Assembly (NCBI GenBank): GCA_040902655.1
Contig: JBBDWV010000061.1
Coordinates: 1-41,185 of the forward strand
DNA from: Mycobacteriales bacterium
Lineage (GTDB): Bacteria > Actinomycetota > Actinomycetes > Mycobacteriales > SCTD01
DNA length: 41,185 bases
Direction of reading: 5' to 3'
Below, piece by piece: positions 10,570 to 19,196 of this stretch (the stretch's first letter is position 1; each line of letters starts with the position of its first letter). Position numbers and translations under genes: made by a program. The notes beneath the pieces are model-generated. The model was not told where the DNA came from, did no database searches, and saw only the letters and a list, made by a program, of their open reading frames with translations.

Positions 10570-11394
10570 TCAGCCCGGGACCAGGACGGCACCGCGGGCG
10601 ACCAGCAGGATGACCGAGACGGCCGCGACCAGGATCGCCGCGCGGAACGGTTCCCGCGAGCCCGGCCGGCGGGCGCGCACCAGCCCCCAACCGGTCACGC
10701 CCGCCGCCGCGAGCACGGCCAGCAGCGCCCCCGGTCCCGGCTGGCCGGGGCCCGCGGCCAGCAGCCCGGTGGCGGTCAGCAGCAGCAGCGCGGCCAGCGC
10801 GCCGGACCGGCGGGAGCCGAGGACCTGCGGCAGGCCGCGGACGCCTGTGGCGAGATCCTGCTCGAGGTCCGGCAGCGCGTTGCACAGGTGCGCCCCGACG
10901 CCGAGCAGGGCACCGGCCGCGGTCGCCCACCACGGCGCCAGGGCCCGCTCGGGCAGCGCCAGCGTCACGACCGACGGCACAGCGCCGAAGGCCAGGGCGT
11001 ACGGCGCCCAGGACAGCAGGGTGCTCTTGAGCCGGGCGTTGTACGCCCAGGCCGCCGCGACGGCCGAGAGGTGCAGCAGGCCGGCGCGCAGGCCGAGGGC
11101 CAGGGAGAGCGGCACGCACAGCGCGGCGGCGGCCAGCGCCGCCGTCCGGAGGACACCGACCCGCAGGCTCCCGCGGACCACCGGTTTGTCGGCCCGTCCG
11201 GTGCGCCGGTCGCGTGCCGCGTCGATCCAGTCGTTGCTCCAGCCCACCGACAGCTGCCCGCTCAGGAAGGCCGCGCTCAGCAGCGCGCTGCGGGCACCGA
11301 GGCCGCTGGACAGCGCCAGAGCCGTCGCGATCGCCGTCACGGCGACCGTCGGCTCGGGGTGGCTGGCGCGCACGAGGGCCCCGGCGGAGGTCAC
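10570..11394 (-). CDS. UbiA-family prenyltransferase (membrane)
   Basis: The 274-residue polytopic membrane protein of about eight helices has the two aspartate-rich prenyl-diphosphate motifs: NDWIDAARDRRTGRADKP (from residue 54) and DLEQDLATG (from 176). UbiA enzymes transfer an isoprenyl chain to an aromatic or other acceptor in the membrane. Here it is divergent from a methyltransferase and a type III polyketide synthase, whose phenolic product is a plausible acceptor; that is inference. GTG at 11394 gives a family-like N terminus (ALVRASHPEPTVAV). GTG at 11373 is the alternative. A much longer open frame upstream is spurious. Confidence 0.85.
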   Translation of the reverse strand: MTSAGALVRASHPEPTVAVTAIATALALSSGLGARSALLSAAFLSGQLSVGWSNDWIDAARDRRTGRADKPVVRGSLRVGVLRTAALAAAALCVPLSLALGLRAGLLHLSAVAAAWAYNARLKSTLLSWAPYALAFGAVPSVVTLALPERALAPWWATAAGALLGVGAHLCNALPDLEQDLATGVRGLPQVLGSRRSGALAALLLLTATGLLAAGPGQPGPGALLAVLAAAGVTGWGLVRARRPGSREPFRAAILVAAVSVILLVARGAVLVPG

Positions 11395-11430
11395 CAGGCC
11401 AGTGTCGCGGAGCTGTTGGGACAGTGGCCC

Positions 11431-12144
11431 ATGCGTCCAGCGAAGCCGAGCAGGAGGAACGACCCCCGCCAGTACGACGAGCTGGTCGATCAGTGGTGGG
11501 AGCCCCGTGGTGACTTCGCGATGCTGCACTGGATCGCCCACGCCCGGGCCCGGCTCGTCCCGGTCGCGGTACGGGAGGGCAGCCTGCTGCTGGACCTGGC
11601 CTGCGGCGGGGGGGTGCTCGCCCCGCACCTGAGGGGCAAGGGCCACCGGCACGTCGGCCTCGACCTGTCGCCGACCGCGCTCCCGCTGGCCCGCGAGCAC
11701 GGGGTGGTGCCGGTACGCGGCGACGTGCTGGAGCTGCCCTTCGCCGACGAGGTGGCCGACGTGGTGGTGGCCGGTGAGGTGCTCGAGCACGTCGCCGACC
11801 CGCCGGTGCTGGTCGCCGAGGCCTGCCGGGTGTTGCGGCCGGGCGGAACTCTGGTGGTCGACACGATCGCTGCCACCTGGTGGGGCCGCTTCTCGTCCGT
11901 CACCGTGGGGGAGCGGATCCCCGCGGGGCCGCCCCGGGGGCTGCACGACCCGGCGCTGTTCGTCGACCGCGCGGACCTGGTCGCGGCCGCGGAGCGGGGC
12001 GGGGTGCGCCTGCAGCTGAGCGGCCTGCGGCCGAGCGCGACGGAGTACCTCGGCTGGCTGCTGGGCAGGAGGAGGTCGGTTCGCATGCTCCCGACCCGCT
12101 CCACGGCCGGCCTGTTCCAGGCGTCCGGCCGCAAAGGCCCCTGA
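11431..12144 (+). CDS. Class I SAM-dependent methyltransferase (UbiG/UbiE-like)
   Basis: The protein has 237 residues. N-terminal YDELVDQWWEPRGDFAMLHW is typical of UbiG-like O-methyltransferases. SAM motif I is LLDLACGGGVLAPHL, followed by GLDLSP, DVLELPFADEVADVV and the post-I EVLEHVADP. It lies 24 nt before the type III PKS gene on the same strand and 36 bp from the divergent ubiA-like gene, so it most likely methylates the polyketide phenol or pyrone. The start ATG at 11431 was chosen by similarity at the N terminus; no clear ribosome-binding site is seen. Confidence 0.85.
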   Translation: MRPAKPSRRNDPRQYDELVDQWWEPRGDFAMLHWIAHARARLVPVAVREGSLLLDLACGGGVLAPHLRGKGHRHVGLDLSPTALPLAREHGVVPVRGDVLELPFADEVADVVVAGEVLEHVADPPVLVAEACRVLRPGGTLVVDTIAATWWGRFSSVTVGERIPAGPPRGLHDPALFVDRADLVAAAERGGVRLQLSGLRPSATEYLGWLLGRRRSVRMLPTRSTAGLFQASGRKGP

Positions 12145-12168
12145 CCCCGGCTGAGGAAGGACCCCCTC

Positions 12169-13266
12169 ATGGCCGCAGCCCTCACCGGCGGAGCCCACGC
12201 CCTGCCCGCCCCGATGGACCAGCAGCGGTTGTGGGACGGCTTCTTCCGCGAGCACTACGCCGACGCGCCGCTGGCCCGTAAGGTATGGGAGCACTCCGGC
12301 ATCAGCTCGCGGTGCGGCGTGGTCGACCCCACCGTCGAGGACGTCTCGGGCTGGACGACCGGTGCCCGGATGCGACGCTTCCTGGCCGAGGCGATGCCGC
12401 TGGGCAAGCAGGCCGTCGCCTCCGCGCTGGACGCCGCCGGGCTGGACGCCGCCGACGTCGGTCTGTTCACGGTGGTCTCCTGCACCGGCTACGCCACCCC
12501 CGGCCTGGACGTCCTGCTGGCCCGCGACCTCGGGATGACCGACAGCGTGCAGCGCCTGCACATCGGCCACATGGGTTGCTACGCGGCGCTGCCCGGTCTC
12601 GGCGCGGCCGCCGACTTCGTGACGGCGCGGTCGAAGCCTGCCCTGCTGCTCTGCCTCGAGCTGACCAGCCTGCACGTGCAGCCGGCCGGCGACACCGCCC
12701 GCACCGGCTCGCCGACGCCGGAGGACCTGCAGCAGATGGTCGCGCACGCGCTGTTCGGCGACGCCGCGGCCGCGGTGGTGCTCGAGCCGGTCGGGGTGGC
12801 CGGGATGGGTGGAGATGCGGCGCCGGGGCTCGAGGTGGTGGACCTGGTGGCCCGCACCGACGTCGGCACCGCCGACCTGATGACCTGGGACGTCACCGAC
12901 CTGGGCTTCAAGCTGGGCCTGTCGCCGGCCGTGCCGGACGTGCTCGCCCGGCACGCCCGGTCGGTCGTCGAGGAGCTGCTCGGCCGGCACGGACTGGCCG
13001 TCGGCGACGTGGACGGCTGGGCGATCCACCCCGGCGGACGCCGGATCGTCGAGGTCGTGGGCGAGGTCCTCGGGTTGGCCGAGGAGCAGCTCGTCCCGTC
13101 CTATGACGTGCTCCGCGACGTCGGCAACTGCTCCAGTGCGACGGTGCTGCTGGTGCTCGAGCGGCTCGCCGGCACGGTCGACGTCCCACCCGGCGGGACG
13201 GTGGTCGCGATGGCCTTCGGTCCCGGCCTCACGCTGTACACCGCGCTGCTCCGCCGTCGCCGCTGA
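12169..13266 (+). CDS. Type III polyketide synthase (chalcone/stilbene synthase family)
   Basis: The 365-residue homodimeric condensing enzyme has an intact Cys-His-Asn triad: Cys137 (HMGCYAALPG), His287 (WAIHPGGRRIV) and Asn320 (DVGNCSSATV). GFKLGLSPAVPDVL and AFGPGLTL are also family hallmarks. Such enzymes extend acyl-CoA starters with malonyl-CoA to give alkylresorcinols, alkylpyrones or related phenols; the starter cannot be read from sequence. AGGAAGGA precedes ATG 12169 at good spacing. With the methyltransferase (24 nt upstream) and the divergent UbiA protein it forms a small biosynthetic cassette inserted between the otherwise linked lpqE-like gene and carD. Confidence 0.93.
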   Translation: MAAALTGGAHALPAPMDQQRLWDGFFREHYADAPLARKVWEHSGISSRCGVVDPTVEDVSGWTTGARMRRFLAEAMPLGKQAVASALDAAGLDAADVGLFTVVSCTGYATPGLDVLLARDLGMTDSVQRLHIGHMGCYAALPGLGAAADFVTARSKPALLLCLELTSLHVQPAGDTARTGSPTPEDLQQMVAHALFGDAAAAVVLEPVGVAGMGGDAAPGLEVVDLVARTDVGTADLMTWDVTDLGFKLGLSPAVPDVLARHARSVVEELLGRHGLAVGDVDGWAIHPGGRRIVEVVGEVLGLAEEQLVPSYDVLRDVGNCSSATVLLVLERLAGTVDVPPGGTVVAMAFGPGLTLYTALLRRRR

Positions 13267-13356
13267 CCCGGCCGGAGCACCCCGGAGCCACTATGTCAAG
13301 AGCTGAGAGGCCCTCTGACCTGCGACGACGCGCCTCCGGCCGGTGCCGCCGGGTGT

Positions 13357-13362
13357 TACCCT
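13357..13362 (+). promoter_or_regulatory. Candidate -10 element for carD (TACCCT)
   Basis: TACCCT fits the TANNNT consensus and lies 27 nt before the carD ATG, so a short leader is expected. The -35 region is not recognisable. Confidence 0.35.
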
Positions 13363-13389
13363 TGGCTCGGCGAGAGGGGCTACACACAC

Positions 13390-13872
13390 ATGACGTTCGC
13401 AGTCGGCGAGACCGTCGTCTACCCGCATCACGGGGCCGCGCTCATCGAGGCCATCGAGACCCGCACCATCAAGGGCGAAGACAAGATCTACCTGGTCCTC
13501 AAGGTCGCCCAGGGTGACCTGACCGTTCGGGTCCCCGCGGACAATGCCGAGATCGTCGGGGTTCGCGACGTCGTGGGACAGGCAGGCCTCGACAAGGTCT
13601 TCGAGGTGCTCCGCGCCCCTGCGGTCGAGGAGCCGACCAACTGGTCGCGTCGCTACAAGGCCAACCTCGAAAAGCTCGCCTCCGGCGACATCAACAAGGT
13701 CGGCGAGGTCGTCCGCGACCTGTGGCGCCGCGACAAGGAGCGGGGCCTGTCCGCAGGCGAGAAGCGGATGCTCTCCAAGGCCCGGCAGATCCTCGTCAGC
13801 GAGCTGGCCCTCGCTGAGGGCACCAACGAGGACAAGGCCGAGACCATCCTCGACGAGGTCCTCGCCTCCTAG
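13390..13872 (+). CDS. carD: CarD-family RNA polymerase-binding transcription regulator
   Basis: The 160-residue CarD stabilises the RNA polymerase open complex and is essential in mycobacteria. The N-terminal RNAP-interaction (TRCF-RID/Tudor-like) domain is [20 protein letters not shown]. The C-terminal helical DNA-binding domain includes the conserved Trp ([15 protein letters not shown]) and [19 protein letters not shown]. The ATG at 13390 is canonical for the family. A possible -10 (TACCCT, 13357-13362) lies upstream. Confidence 0.97.
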   Translation: MTFAVGETVVYPHHGAALIEAIETRTIKGEDKIYLVLKVAQGDLTVRVPADNAEIVGVRDVVGQAGLDKVFEVLRAPAVEEPTNWSRRYKANLEKLASGDINKVGEVVRDLWRRDKERGLSAGEKRMLSKARQILVSELALAEGTNEDKAETILDEVLAS

Positions 13873-13889
13873 CCGGCGGCGGGACCTCC

Positions 13890-15182
13890 ATGGACAAGCG
13901 TTCGGGCCCGGTTGTCCACCCCTCAGAGGGGGGCGGCGACCCGGGCCCGCGGCGTCTTCCCCTCTCCCGGCCCACCCGCACACCCCGTACGCCGTACGCC
14001 GTGCTCGAGGCGCTGCGGCTGCTCGTCGTGGTGTTCTTCGCCGGGGCGGGCTACCAGGTGGGTTCCTCGGTCGAGCCCGACCGCCCGGTCCTCGGCGCGC
14101 TCAACGGCACTGCCCTGGGGCTGGTGCTCGGCTCCGGCCTGGGCTACGTGCTGGGCGGGGTCCTCGGCCGCAAGACTGCCGCCACCGCCGAGGTGGCCCG
14201 CTCGCGGTTGCGGGACGTGTCGGCCGAGCAGCTGGTCGCCGGCGGCCTGGGTCTGGTCGGCGGCGTGCTGGTCGGCGCGGGCGTGGCCTGGCCGGTCTTC
14301 TTCCTGCCACAGGCCTATCTGGCCTTCCCACTGTTCGCCTTCGTGGTCGTGGTGCTCGGCTACTTCGGCTCGCAGGTCGCGATGAGCAAGCGCGAGGGCG
14401 TGCTGGCGATGTTCGGCGAGCGGGCCGGCCTCGCGCCGCGCGCAGCCCCGCCCGCGGCGCTGCCCCGCGTCATCGACAGCTCCGTCGCCATCGACGGCCG
14501 GGTCCTCGACGTCGTGCGGGCCGGCTTCCTGCACGGCACGATGCTCGTCGCGGGCCCGGTGCTGGCCGAGCTGCAGGGGCTGGCCGACGCCGGCGATGAC
14601 CTGCGCCGCTCCCGCGGCCGCCGCGGCCTCGAGGTCCTGGAGGCCCTCCAGCGTGAGGACGGCGTGCAGGTCGAGGTGCTCGACCTCGACGTCCCGGGGG
14701 TGCACGAGGTCGACGCCAAACTGGTGCGCATCTGCCTGGACCGCGACGCCGCGCTGCTCACGCTGGACACCAACCTGGCCAAGGCCGCAGCGCTGGCCGG
14801 GGTGCGGGTGCTGAACCTGCACGCCCTCGCGCTGGCGCTGCGCCCGCCGGTGGCCGCCGGCGATGACGTACCGGTGCTGCTGCTCAAGGCCGGCAAGGAG
14901 GCCGGGCAGGCGGTCGGATACCTCGACGACGGCTCGATGGTGGTCGTGGAGGGCGGTCGTGGCCGGCTCGGCCAGGAGGTCGGCGTGCGGGTGACCAGCG
15001 TGCTCACCACCGCCAACGGCCGGCTGGTCTTCGGTCGGCCGACCGACGACGACACGACGGCGCCCCCACGAGGCACCCGTACCCCCCGCGCGGCCCCGGG
15101 CCGCCCGACGCCGTCGGCCGTCCCCCCGCGGCCGGCCTCGGCCCGGCCCGGTCCCCCGGCGGCCCCGCGCCGCAGCTCGTGA
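13890..15182 (+). CDS. YacL-like PIN/TRAM domain membrane protein
   Basis: The 430-residue protein has about four N-terminal membrane helices (residues 40-165), a PIN ribonuclease-like domain beginning RVIDSSVAIDGRVLDVV with acidic residues in DLRRSRGRRGLEVL and LLTLDTNLAKAA, then a TRAM domain (EAGQAVGYLDDGSMVVVEGG to VTSVLTTANGRLVFG) and a Pro/Ala/Arg-rich tail of about 45 residues. Its place between carD and ispD matches Bacillus yacL, next to disA/radA and ispD. Cellular substrate unknown. The stop overlaps the ispD start by 4 nt. The disordered tail is longer than usual. Confidence 0.88.
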   Translation: MDKRSGPVVHPSEGGGDPGPRRLPLSRPTRTPRTPYAVLEALRLLVVVFFAGAGYQVGSSVEPDRPVLGALNGTALGLVLGSGLGYVLGGVLGRKTAATAEVARSRLRDVSAEQLVAGGLGLVGGVLVGAGVAWPVFFLPQAYLAFPLFAFVVVVLGYFGSQVAMSKREGVLAMFGERAGLAPRAAPPAALPRVIDSSVAIDGRVLDVVRAGFLHGTMLVAGPVLAELQGLADAGDDLRRSRGRRGLEVLEALQREDGVQVEVLDLDVPGVHEVDAKLVRICLDRDAALLTLDTNLAKAAALAGVRVLNLHALALALRPPVAAGDDVPVLLLKAGKEAGQAVGYLDDGSMVVVEGGRGRLGQEVGVRVTSVLTTANGRLVFGRPTDDDTTAPPRGTRTPRAAPGRPTPSAVPPRPASARPGPPAAPRRSS

Positions 15183-15907
15183 GCCCTGTGGTCGGGGTGC
15201 TGGTCCCGGCCGCCGGTCTCGGCGTCCGCCTCGGCGCCGGCGCTCCCAAGGCGCTGCGGACGCTGGCCGGTGAGCCGCTGCTCGTGCACGCCGTCCGCGG
15301 CCTGCGCGCCACGCCGTCGGTGGGTCCGGTGGTGGTCGCGGCGCCGGCCGCCGAGGTGACCGCGGTGCAGGCGCTGCTGGCGCCGTACGACGTCGCCGTG
15401 GTCGCGGGCGGAGCCGAGCGACAGCACTCGGTGCGGGCGGCGCTCGCGGCGCTGGATCCTGCCGTCGACCTCGTCCTGGTGCACGACGCGGCGCGCTGCC
15501 TGGCGCCCGCCGAGCTCGTGGAGACGGTGGTCGCCTGCCTGCGTGGCGGGGCGGAGGCGGTGGTGCCGGTGCTGCCGGTCGCTGACACGGTCAAGTCGGT
15601 GGACGGTGCCCGGGTGCTGGCGACGTTGGACCGCTCATCGCTCCGGGCGGTTCAGACGCCGCAGGGCTTTCGGCGTGACGTGTTGGAGCGGGCGCATGCG
15701 GCGTCGGTGCAGCATTCGCCGGGACGTCCGGACGCCGCTCCACCTGTCGCGACCGATGATGCGGGGCTGGTGGAGGCGCTCGGGGTCTCGGTGTGCACCG
15801 TCGCCGGCCACGAGGAGGCCTTCAAGGTGACCCGTCCGCTGGACCTGCTGCTCGCCGAGGCGGTACTGGCGCTGCGTGCGCCGGCCCAGGGTCGCCATGC
15901 CGGCTGA
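15179..15907 (+). CDS. ispD: 2-C-methyl-D-erythritol 4-phosphate cytidylyltransferase IspD
   Basis: IspD makes CDP-methylerythritol from MEP and CTP in the non-mevalonate isoprenoid pathway. The 242-residue protein shows the nucleotide-binding start [21 protein letters not shown], the conserved [14 protein letters not shown] and the C-terminal [22 protein letters not shown] at 15179 overlaps the yacL-like stop (GTGA). It overlaps ispF by 11 nt. Confidence 0.96.
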   Translation: MSPVVGVLVPAAGLGVRLGAGAPKALRTLAGEPLLVHAVRGLRATPSVGPVVVAAPAAEVTAVQALLAPYDVAVVAGGAERQHSVRAALAALDPAVDLVLVHDAARCLAPAELVETVVACLRGGAEAVVPVLPVADTVKSVDGARVLATLDRSSLRAVQTPQGFRRDVLERAHAASVQHSPGRPDAAPPVATDDAGLVEALGVSVCTVAGHEEAFKVTRPLDLLLAEAVLALRAPAQGRHAG

Positions 15908-16397
15908 CCGGTCGGGAACGGCGCTGCTGCCCCGCGTCGGCGTCGGCACCGACGTGCATCCCTTCGAGCCCGGCCGGCCCTGCTGGGTGGCCGGGCTGCT
16001 GTGGGAGGGCGTCGACGGGCTGGCCGGGCACTCCGACGGCGACGTCGCCGCGCACGCCGCCTGCGACGCGCTGCTGTCCGCCGCGGGGCTGGGCGATCTC
16101 GGCAGCAACTACGGGACCGGCGAGCCGCGCTGGAAGGGCGCGTCCGGCGCCGACCTGCTCGCGGAGACCCGCCGGCGAGTGGAAACGGCGGGCTTCGCCG
16201 TCGGGAACGTCGCCGTGCAGGTGGTGGGCAACGCACCCCGGCTGGGCCCGCGCCGGGCCGAGGCCGAGGCCGCGCTGTCGGCGGTGCTCGGCGCACCGGT
16301 CAGCGTCAGCGCTACGACCACCGACGGCCTCGGCCTGACCGGCCGCGGCGAGGGGCTCGCCGCCGTCGCCACCGCCCTGATCGTGACGTCATGCTGA
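15897..16397 (+). CDS. ispF: 2-C-methyl-D-erythritol 2,4-cyclodiphosphate synthase IspF
   Basis: The 166-residue trimeric zinc enzyme follows IspD/IspE in the MEP pathway. Zinc ligands are visible in [10 protein letters not shown] and [30 protein letters not shown] is the conserved C-terminal signature. The loop [18 protein letters not shown] differs from the common DIGxxFPxxD form but keeps the WK. ATG at 15897 overlaps the ispD end by 11 nt. Confidence 0.95.
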   Translation: MPADRSGTALLPRVGVGTDVHPFEPGRPCWVAGLLWEGVDGLAGHSDGDVAAHAACDALLSAAGLGDLGSNYGTGEPRWKGASGADLLAETRRRVETAGFAVGNVAVQVVGNAPRLGPRRAEAEAALSAVLGAPVSVSATTTDGLGLTGRGEGLAAVATALIVTSC

Positions 16398-16444
16398 GAG
16401 GAGCACCCTGGCGCTGGGGGAGCAGGACGCAAGGGCCGCGCCGG

Positions 16445-16450
16445 TAGCCT
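16445..16450 (+). promoter_or_regulatory. Probable -10 element (TAGCCT), leaderless promoter for cysS
   Basis: TAGCCT fits TANNNT and ends 8 nt before the cysS GTG at 16459. No Shine-Dalgarno sequence is visible, so the mRNA probably begins at or next to the start codon. Confidence 0.45.
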
Positions 16451-16458
16451 CGGACCTC

Positions 16459-17862
16459 GTGACCCTGCGCCTGTACGACACCGCGACCCGTGCGGTGCGG
16501 CCGTTCGAGCCGCTGCGCCCCGGGCACGCCGGTGTCTACACCTGCGGGCCGACCGTGCAGGCCCGCCCGCACGTCGGTCACCTGCGCAGCGCCATCGCCC
16601 TGGACGTGCTGCACCGGTGGCTGCTGGCCAGCGGCTACGACGTCACCTTCGTCCGCAACGTCACCGACGTCGACGACAAGATCATCCACGATGCCGGCCA
16701 TGCGGGCCAGCCGTGGTGGGCGCTGGCGACCCGGATGACCCGCGCCTTCACGCAGGCCTACGACGCGGTGCAGGTCCTCCCGCCGGCCGCCGAGCCGCGG
16801 GTCACCGGCAGCCTGCTGTCGATCCTCGCGCTGATCGAGCGCATCGTCGCCCGCGGGCACGCCTACGCCTCCGGCGGTGACGTCTACCTCTCCGTCCGCA
16901 CGGTGCAGGGGTACGGCGCGCTGTCCGGCCAGGACCCCGACGCCCTGCGCGCGTCGGAGCAGACGGCGGGCAAGCACGATGCGCTGGACTTCGCGTTGTG
17001 GAAGGCGGCCAAGCCCGGCGAGCCGTCCTGGCCGTCGCCATGGGGGCCGGGCCGGCCGGGTTGGCACATCGAGTGCTCGGCGATGGCGGTGGACCACCTG
17101 GGCGAGGAGTTCGACCTGCACGCCGGGGGGCTGGACCTGGTCTTCCCGCACCACGAGAACGAGGTGGCGCAGTCCCGCTGCGCCGGTCACCCGTTCGCCC
17201 GGCACTGGCTGCACCACGGCCTGGTCACCGTCGCGGGCGGCGGCGGCGAGAAGATGAGCAAGAGCCTGGGCAACTCGACCACCGTCGAGGACGTGCTGCA
17301 GACCGTCCGACCGCAGGTGCTGCGCTACGCCCTGGGCGCCGGGCACTACCGCTCCTCGCTGGAGTGGTCGCCCACCACGCTCGCCGACGCCGACTCGGCG
17401 TACGGCCGGATCGAGACCTTCGTCCGCAACGCCACCGAGGCGACCACGGGTGTCGAGCCGGGGGAGAGCAAGGCGTCGTGGGAGGAGTTCGTCGCGGCGC
17501 TCGACGACGACCTCGGCGTCCCGCAGGCGCTCGCCACGATCCACTCCGGCGTACGCGCAGGCAACGCGCTGCTGGCCGCGCGCGAGCTGCCGGCCTTGGC
17601 CGGGACGCTGGCGGTCGTCCGCCGGATGCTCACCGTGCTCGCCCTCGACCCGGTGGAGCAGTGGCCCGACACCGGCGGTTCGCAGCTGTCGGGAGTGGTC
17701 GACGCGCTGGTCCAGATCGCGGTGGAGGCGCGGGCCGGTGCCCGCGCCCGCAAGGACTGGGCGCAGGCCGACGCGGTCCGCGACCGGCTGAACGCCTCGG
17801 GCATCGTGCTCGAGGACACGATGGTCGACGGGGTCCCCGGCGTCCGGTGGAGGCTGTCTTGA
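16459..17862 (+). CDS. cysS: Cysteinyl-tRNA synthetase
   Basis: The 467-residue class I synthetase has the HIGH-type motif PHVGHLRSA (His38-His41), zinc-binding Cys29 (YTCGPTV), WHIECSAMA, the FPHHENE element and KMSKSLGNS. Full length with the C-terminal helical domain fits CysS better than the shorter mycothiol ligase MshC. It follows ispF and precedes rlmB, as in M. tuberculosis. Confidence 0.96.
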   Translation: MTLRLYDTATRAVRPFEPLRPGHAGVYTCGPTVQARPHVGHLRSAIALDVLHRWLLASGYDVTFVRNVTDVDDKIIHDAGHAGQPWWALATRMTRAFTQAYDAVQVLPPAAEPRVTGSLLSILALIERIVARGHAYASGGDVYLSVRTVQGYGALSGQDPDALRASEQTAGKHDALDFALWKAAKPGEPSWPSPWGPGRPGWHIECSAMAVDHLGEEFDLHAGGLDLVFPHHENEVAQSRCAGHPFARHWLHHGLVTVAGGGGEKMSKSLGNSTTVEDVLQTVRPQVLRYALGAGHYRSSLEWSPTTLADADSAYGRIETFVRNATEATTGVEPGESKASWEEFVAALDDDLGVPQALATIHSGVRAGNALLAARELPALAGTLAVVRRMLTVLALDPVEQWPDTGGSQLSGVVDALVQIAVEARAGARARKDWAQADAVRDRLNASGIVLEDTMVDGVPGVRWRLS

Positions 17863-17875
17863 GCAGGGACGCGGC

Positions 17876-18952
17876 ATGACCGGCAAGCAGCGCAGCAGCA
17901 GTGGGGGCAGTGGGGGCGGCAGTGGGGGCAGTGGCGGCAGGGGCGTGGCCAAGGGCGGCCAGGGCGGTCGCGGCGCCAAACCCGGCACCCACCGCAAGGG
18001 CGCGGCCGTCGGCTCCGGCGGCCAGGGCCGCAGGAAGCTCGAGGGCCGTGGCCCGACACCACCGGCCGAGCAGCGCACCAAGCACCCGGCGGCGCGCAAG
18101 GCGGCGGCGGCCGCCAAGCGGGCTGCGCGCGGCGGAGCAAATCCGGCCAGCGCCACCCGTCCGGTCGATCGCGCCGCCGGCCCGCGCGGCGTCCGCAGGG
18201 GCGCCGGCGAGGCGCCGGAGACCGTGGTGGGCCGCAACCCCGTCGTCGAGGCGCTGCGCGCCAAGGTGCCGGCCACCGCGCTCTACGTCGTGATCGGCGT
18301 CGACGCGGACGAGCGGGTCACGGAGGCGGTGGCGATGGCCGGCAAGGCGCGGCTGTCCCTGATGGAGGTCAGCCGGGCCGAACTGGACCGGATGACCGGA
18401 CGTGCGCTGCACCAGGGACTGGCGCTGCAGGTCCCCCCGTACACCTATCTGCACCCGGACGACCTGCTGGCGAAGGCCCTTGCTGCGCCTGCGCCGCTGC
18501 TCGTCGCGCTGGACGGTGTCACCGACCCGCGCAACCTGGGGGCCGTCGTGCGCTCGGCGGCGGCCTTCGGGGCGCAGGGTGTGCTGGTGCCGGAGCGCCG
18601 CTCGGCCGGGATGACTGCCGCGGCCTGGCGCACCTCCGCCGGTGCCGCCGCCCGGCTGCCGGTGGCCCGCTGCACCAACCTGGCGCGCACGCTGAAGGAG
18701 TACCGCGACGCCGGCCTGTTCGTGGCCGGCCTGGCGATGGACGGCTCGGTGTCGCTGGACGACCTGGAGCTGGCGACCGAGCCGCTGGTGCTCGTCGTCG
18801 GCTCGGAGGGCGAGGGGCTGGGCCGCCTCGTCGCGCAGAGCTGCGACGTGACCGTCTCGATCCCCATGGCCGACGGCAACGAGTCGCTCAACGCCGGCAT
18901 CGCTGCGGCCGTCACCCTGGCCGAGGTCGCGCGCCGGCGTCGGGCCGGCTGA
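17876..18952 (+). CDS. rlmB: 23S rRNA (guanosine-2'-O-)-methyltransferase RlmB (SpoU family)
   Basis: The 358-residue protein has a disordered, basic Gly/Ser-rich N-terminal extension (about 110 residues), an RNA-binding domain ([14 protein letters not shown]) and a SPOUT catalytic domain: [33 protein letters not shown] and [18 protein letters not shown]. It methylates G2251 in the peptidyl-transferase loop of 23S rRNA in E. coli. The extension is encoded in part by a repeated GCAGTGGGGG unit at 17898-17941. The start lies 13 nt after cysS. Confidence 0.94.
   Translation: MTGKQRSSSGGSGGGSGGSGGRGVAKGGQGGRGAKPGTHRKGAAVGSGGQGRRKLEGRGPTPPAEQRTKHPAARKAAAAAKRAARGGANPASATRPVDRAAGPRGVRRGAGEAPETVVGRNPVVEALRAKVPATALYVVIGVDADERVTEAVAMAGKARLSLMEVSRAELDRMTGRALHQGLALQVPPYTYLHPDDLLAKALAAPAPLLVALDGVTDPRNLGAVVRSAAAFGAQGVLVPERRSAGMTAAAWRTSAGAAARLPVARCTNLARTLKEYRDAGLFVAGLAMDGSVSLDDLELATEPLVLVVGSEGEGLGRLVAQSCDVTVSIPMADGNESLNAGIAAAVTLAEVARRRRAG
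17898..17941. repeat. GCAGTGGGGG-type minisatellite inside rlmB
   Basis: Four imperfect copies of GCAGTGGGGG/GGCAGTGGG encode alternating Gly-Ser ([14 protein letters not shown]). It is a low-complexity tract likely to vary in copy number between strains. Confidence 0.7.
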
Positions 18953-18970
18953 GTGGGCCCTGCGCCCGCT

Positions 18971-19002
18971 GTCACCCGATTGCCGAGCCGCGACCGGGTG
19001 AC
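18971..19002. terminator. Inverted repeat after rlmB
   Basis: GTCACCCG (18971-18978) and CGGGTGAC (18995-19002) form a perfect 8-bp stem with a 16-nt loop, 18 nt after the rlmB stop. It may terminate the cysS-rlmB transcript or act as an operator for the sigma-factor gene. The rest of 18953-19196 looks non-coding: third-position GC falls sharply before 19197. Confidence 0.4.
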
Positions 19003-19196
19003 ACCGCTGCGCCGAGAGGTACGCTGCGATCCGGATGTGGGGCGACTCACAGCCTTTCTGCAGGTGGGGCGGCGTGTCACGCTCGCCGGTACCACTCGCG
19101 GAAGAGTTCGGGACGGTGGCCGCAAGGATGCCGGAGCCTGCAGGTCCGACGGCAGGACGGTCCCTCACCGGGTCGTCCGGCGTCAGTTCGTCACCC

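Noticed and set aside
10570-13029. Very long minus-strand open frame (over 800 codons) covering the methyltransferase and PKS genes
   Set aside because: Only its last 274 codons look like a protein (UbiA family). The rest is antisense to two clear plus-strand genes and is rich in His/Arg/Gln, typical of shadow frames at high GC.
16459-17862. Mycothiol ligase MshC instead of cysteinyl-tRNA synthetase
   Set aside because: The length and complete C-terminal domain, and the ispD-ispF-cysS-rlmB order, fit CysS.
19035-19196. Longer start for the sigma factor, with a TACGCT box 9 nt before ATG 19035
   Set aside because: Third-position GC in this stretch is much lower than in real genes here; kept as an alternative in the sigma-factor entry.
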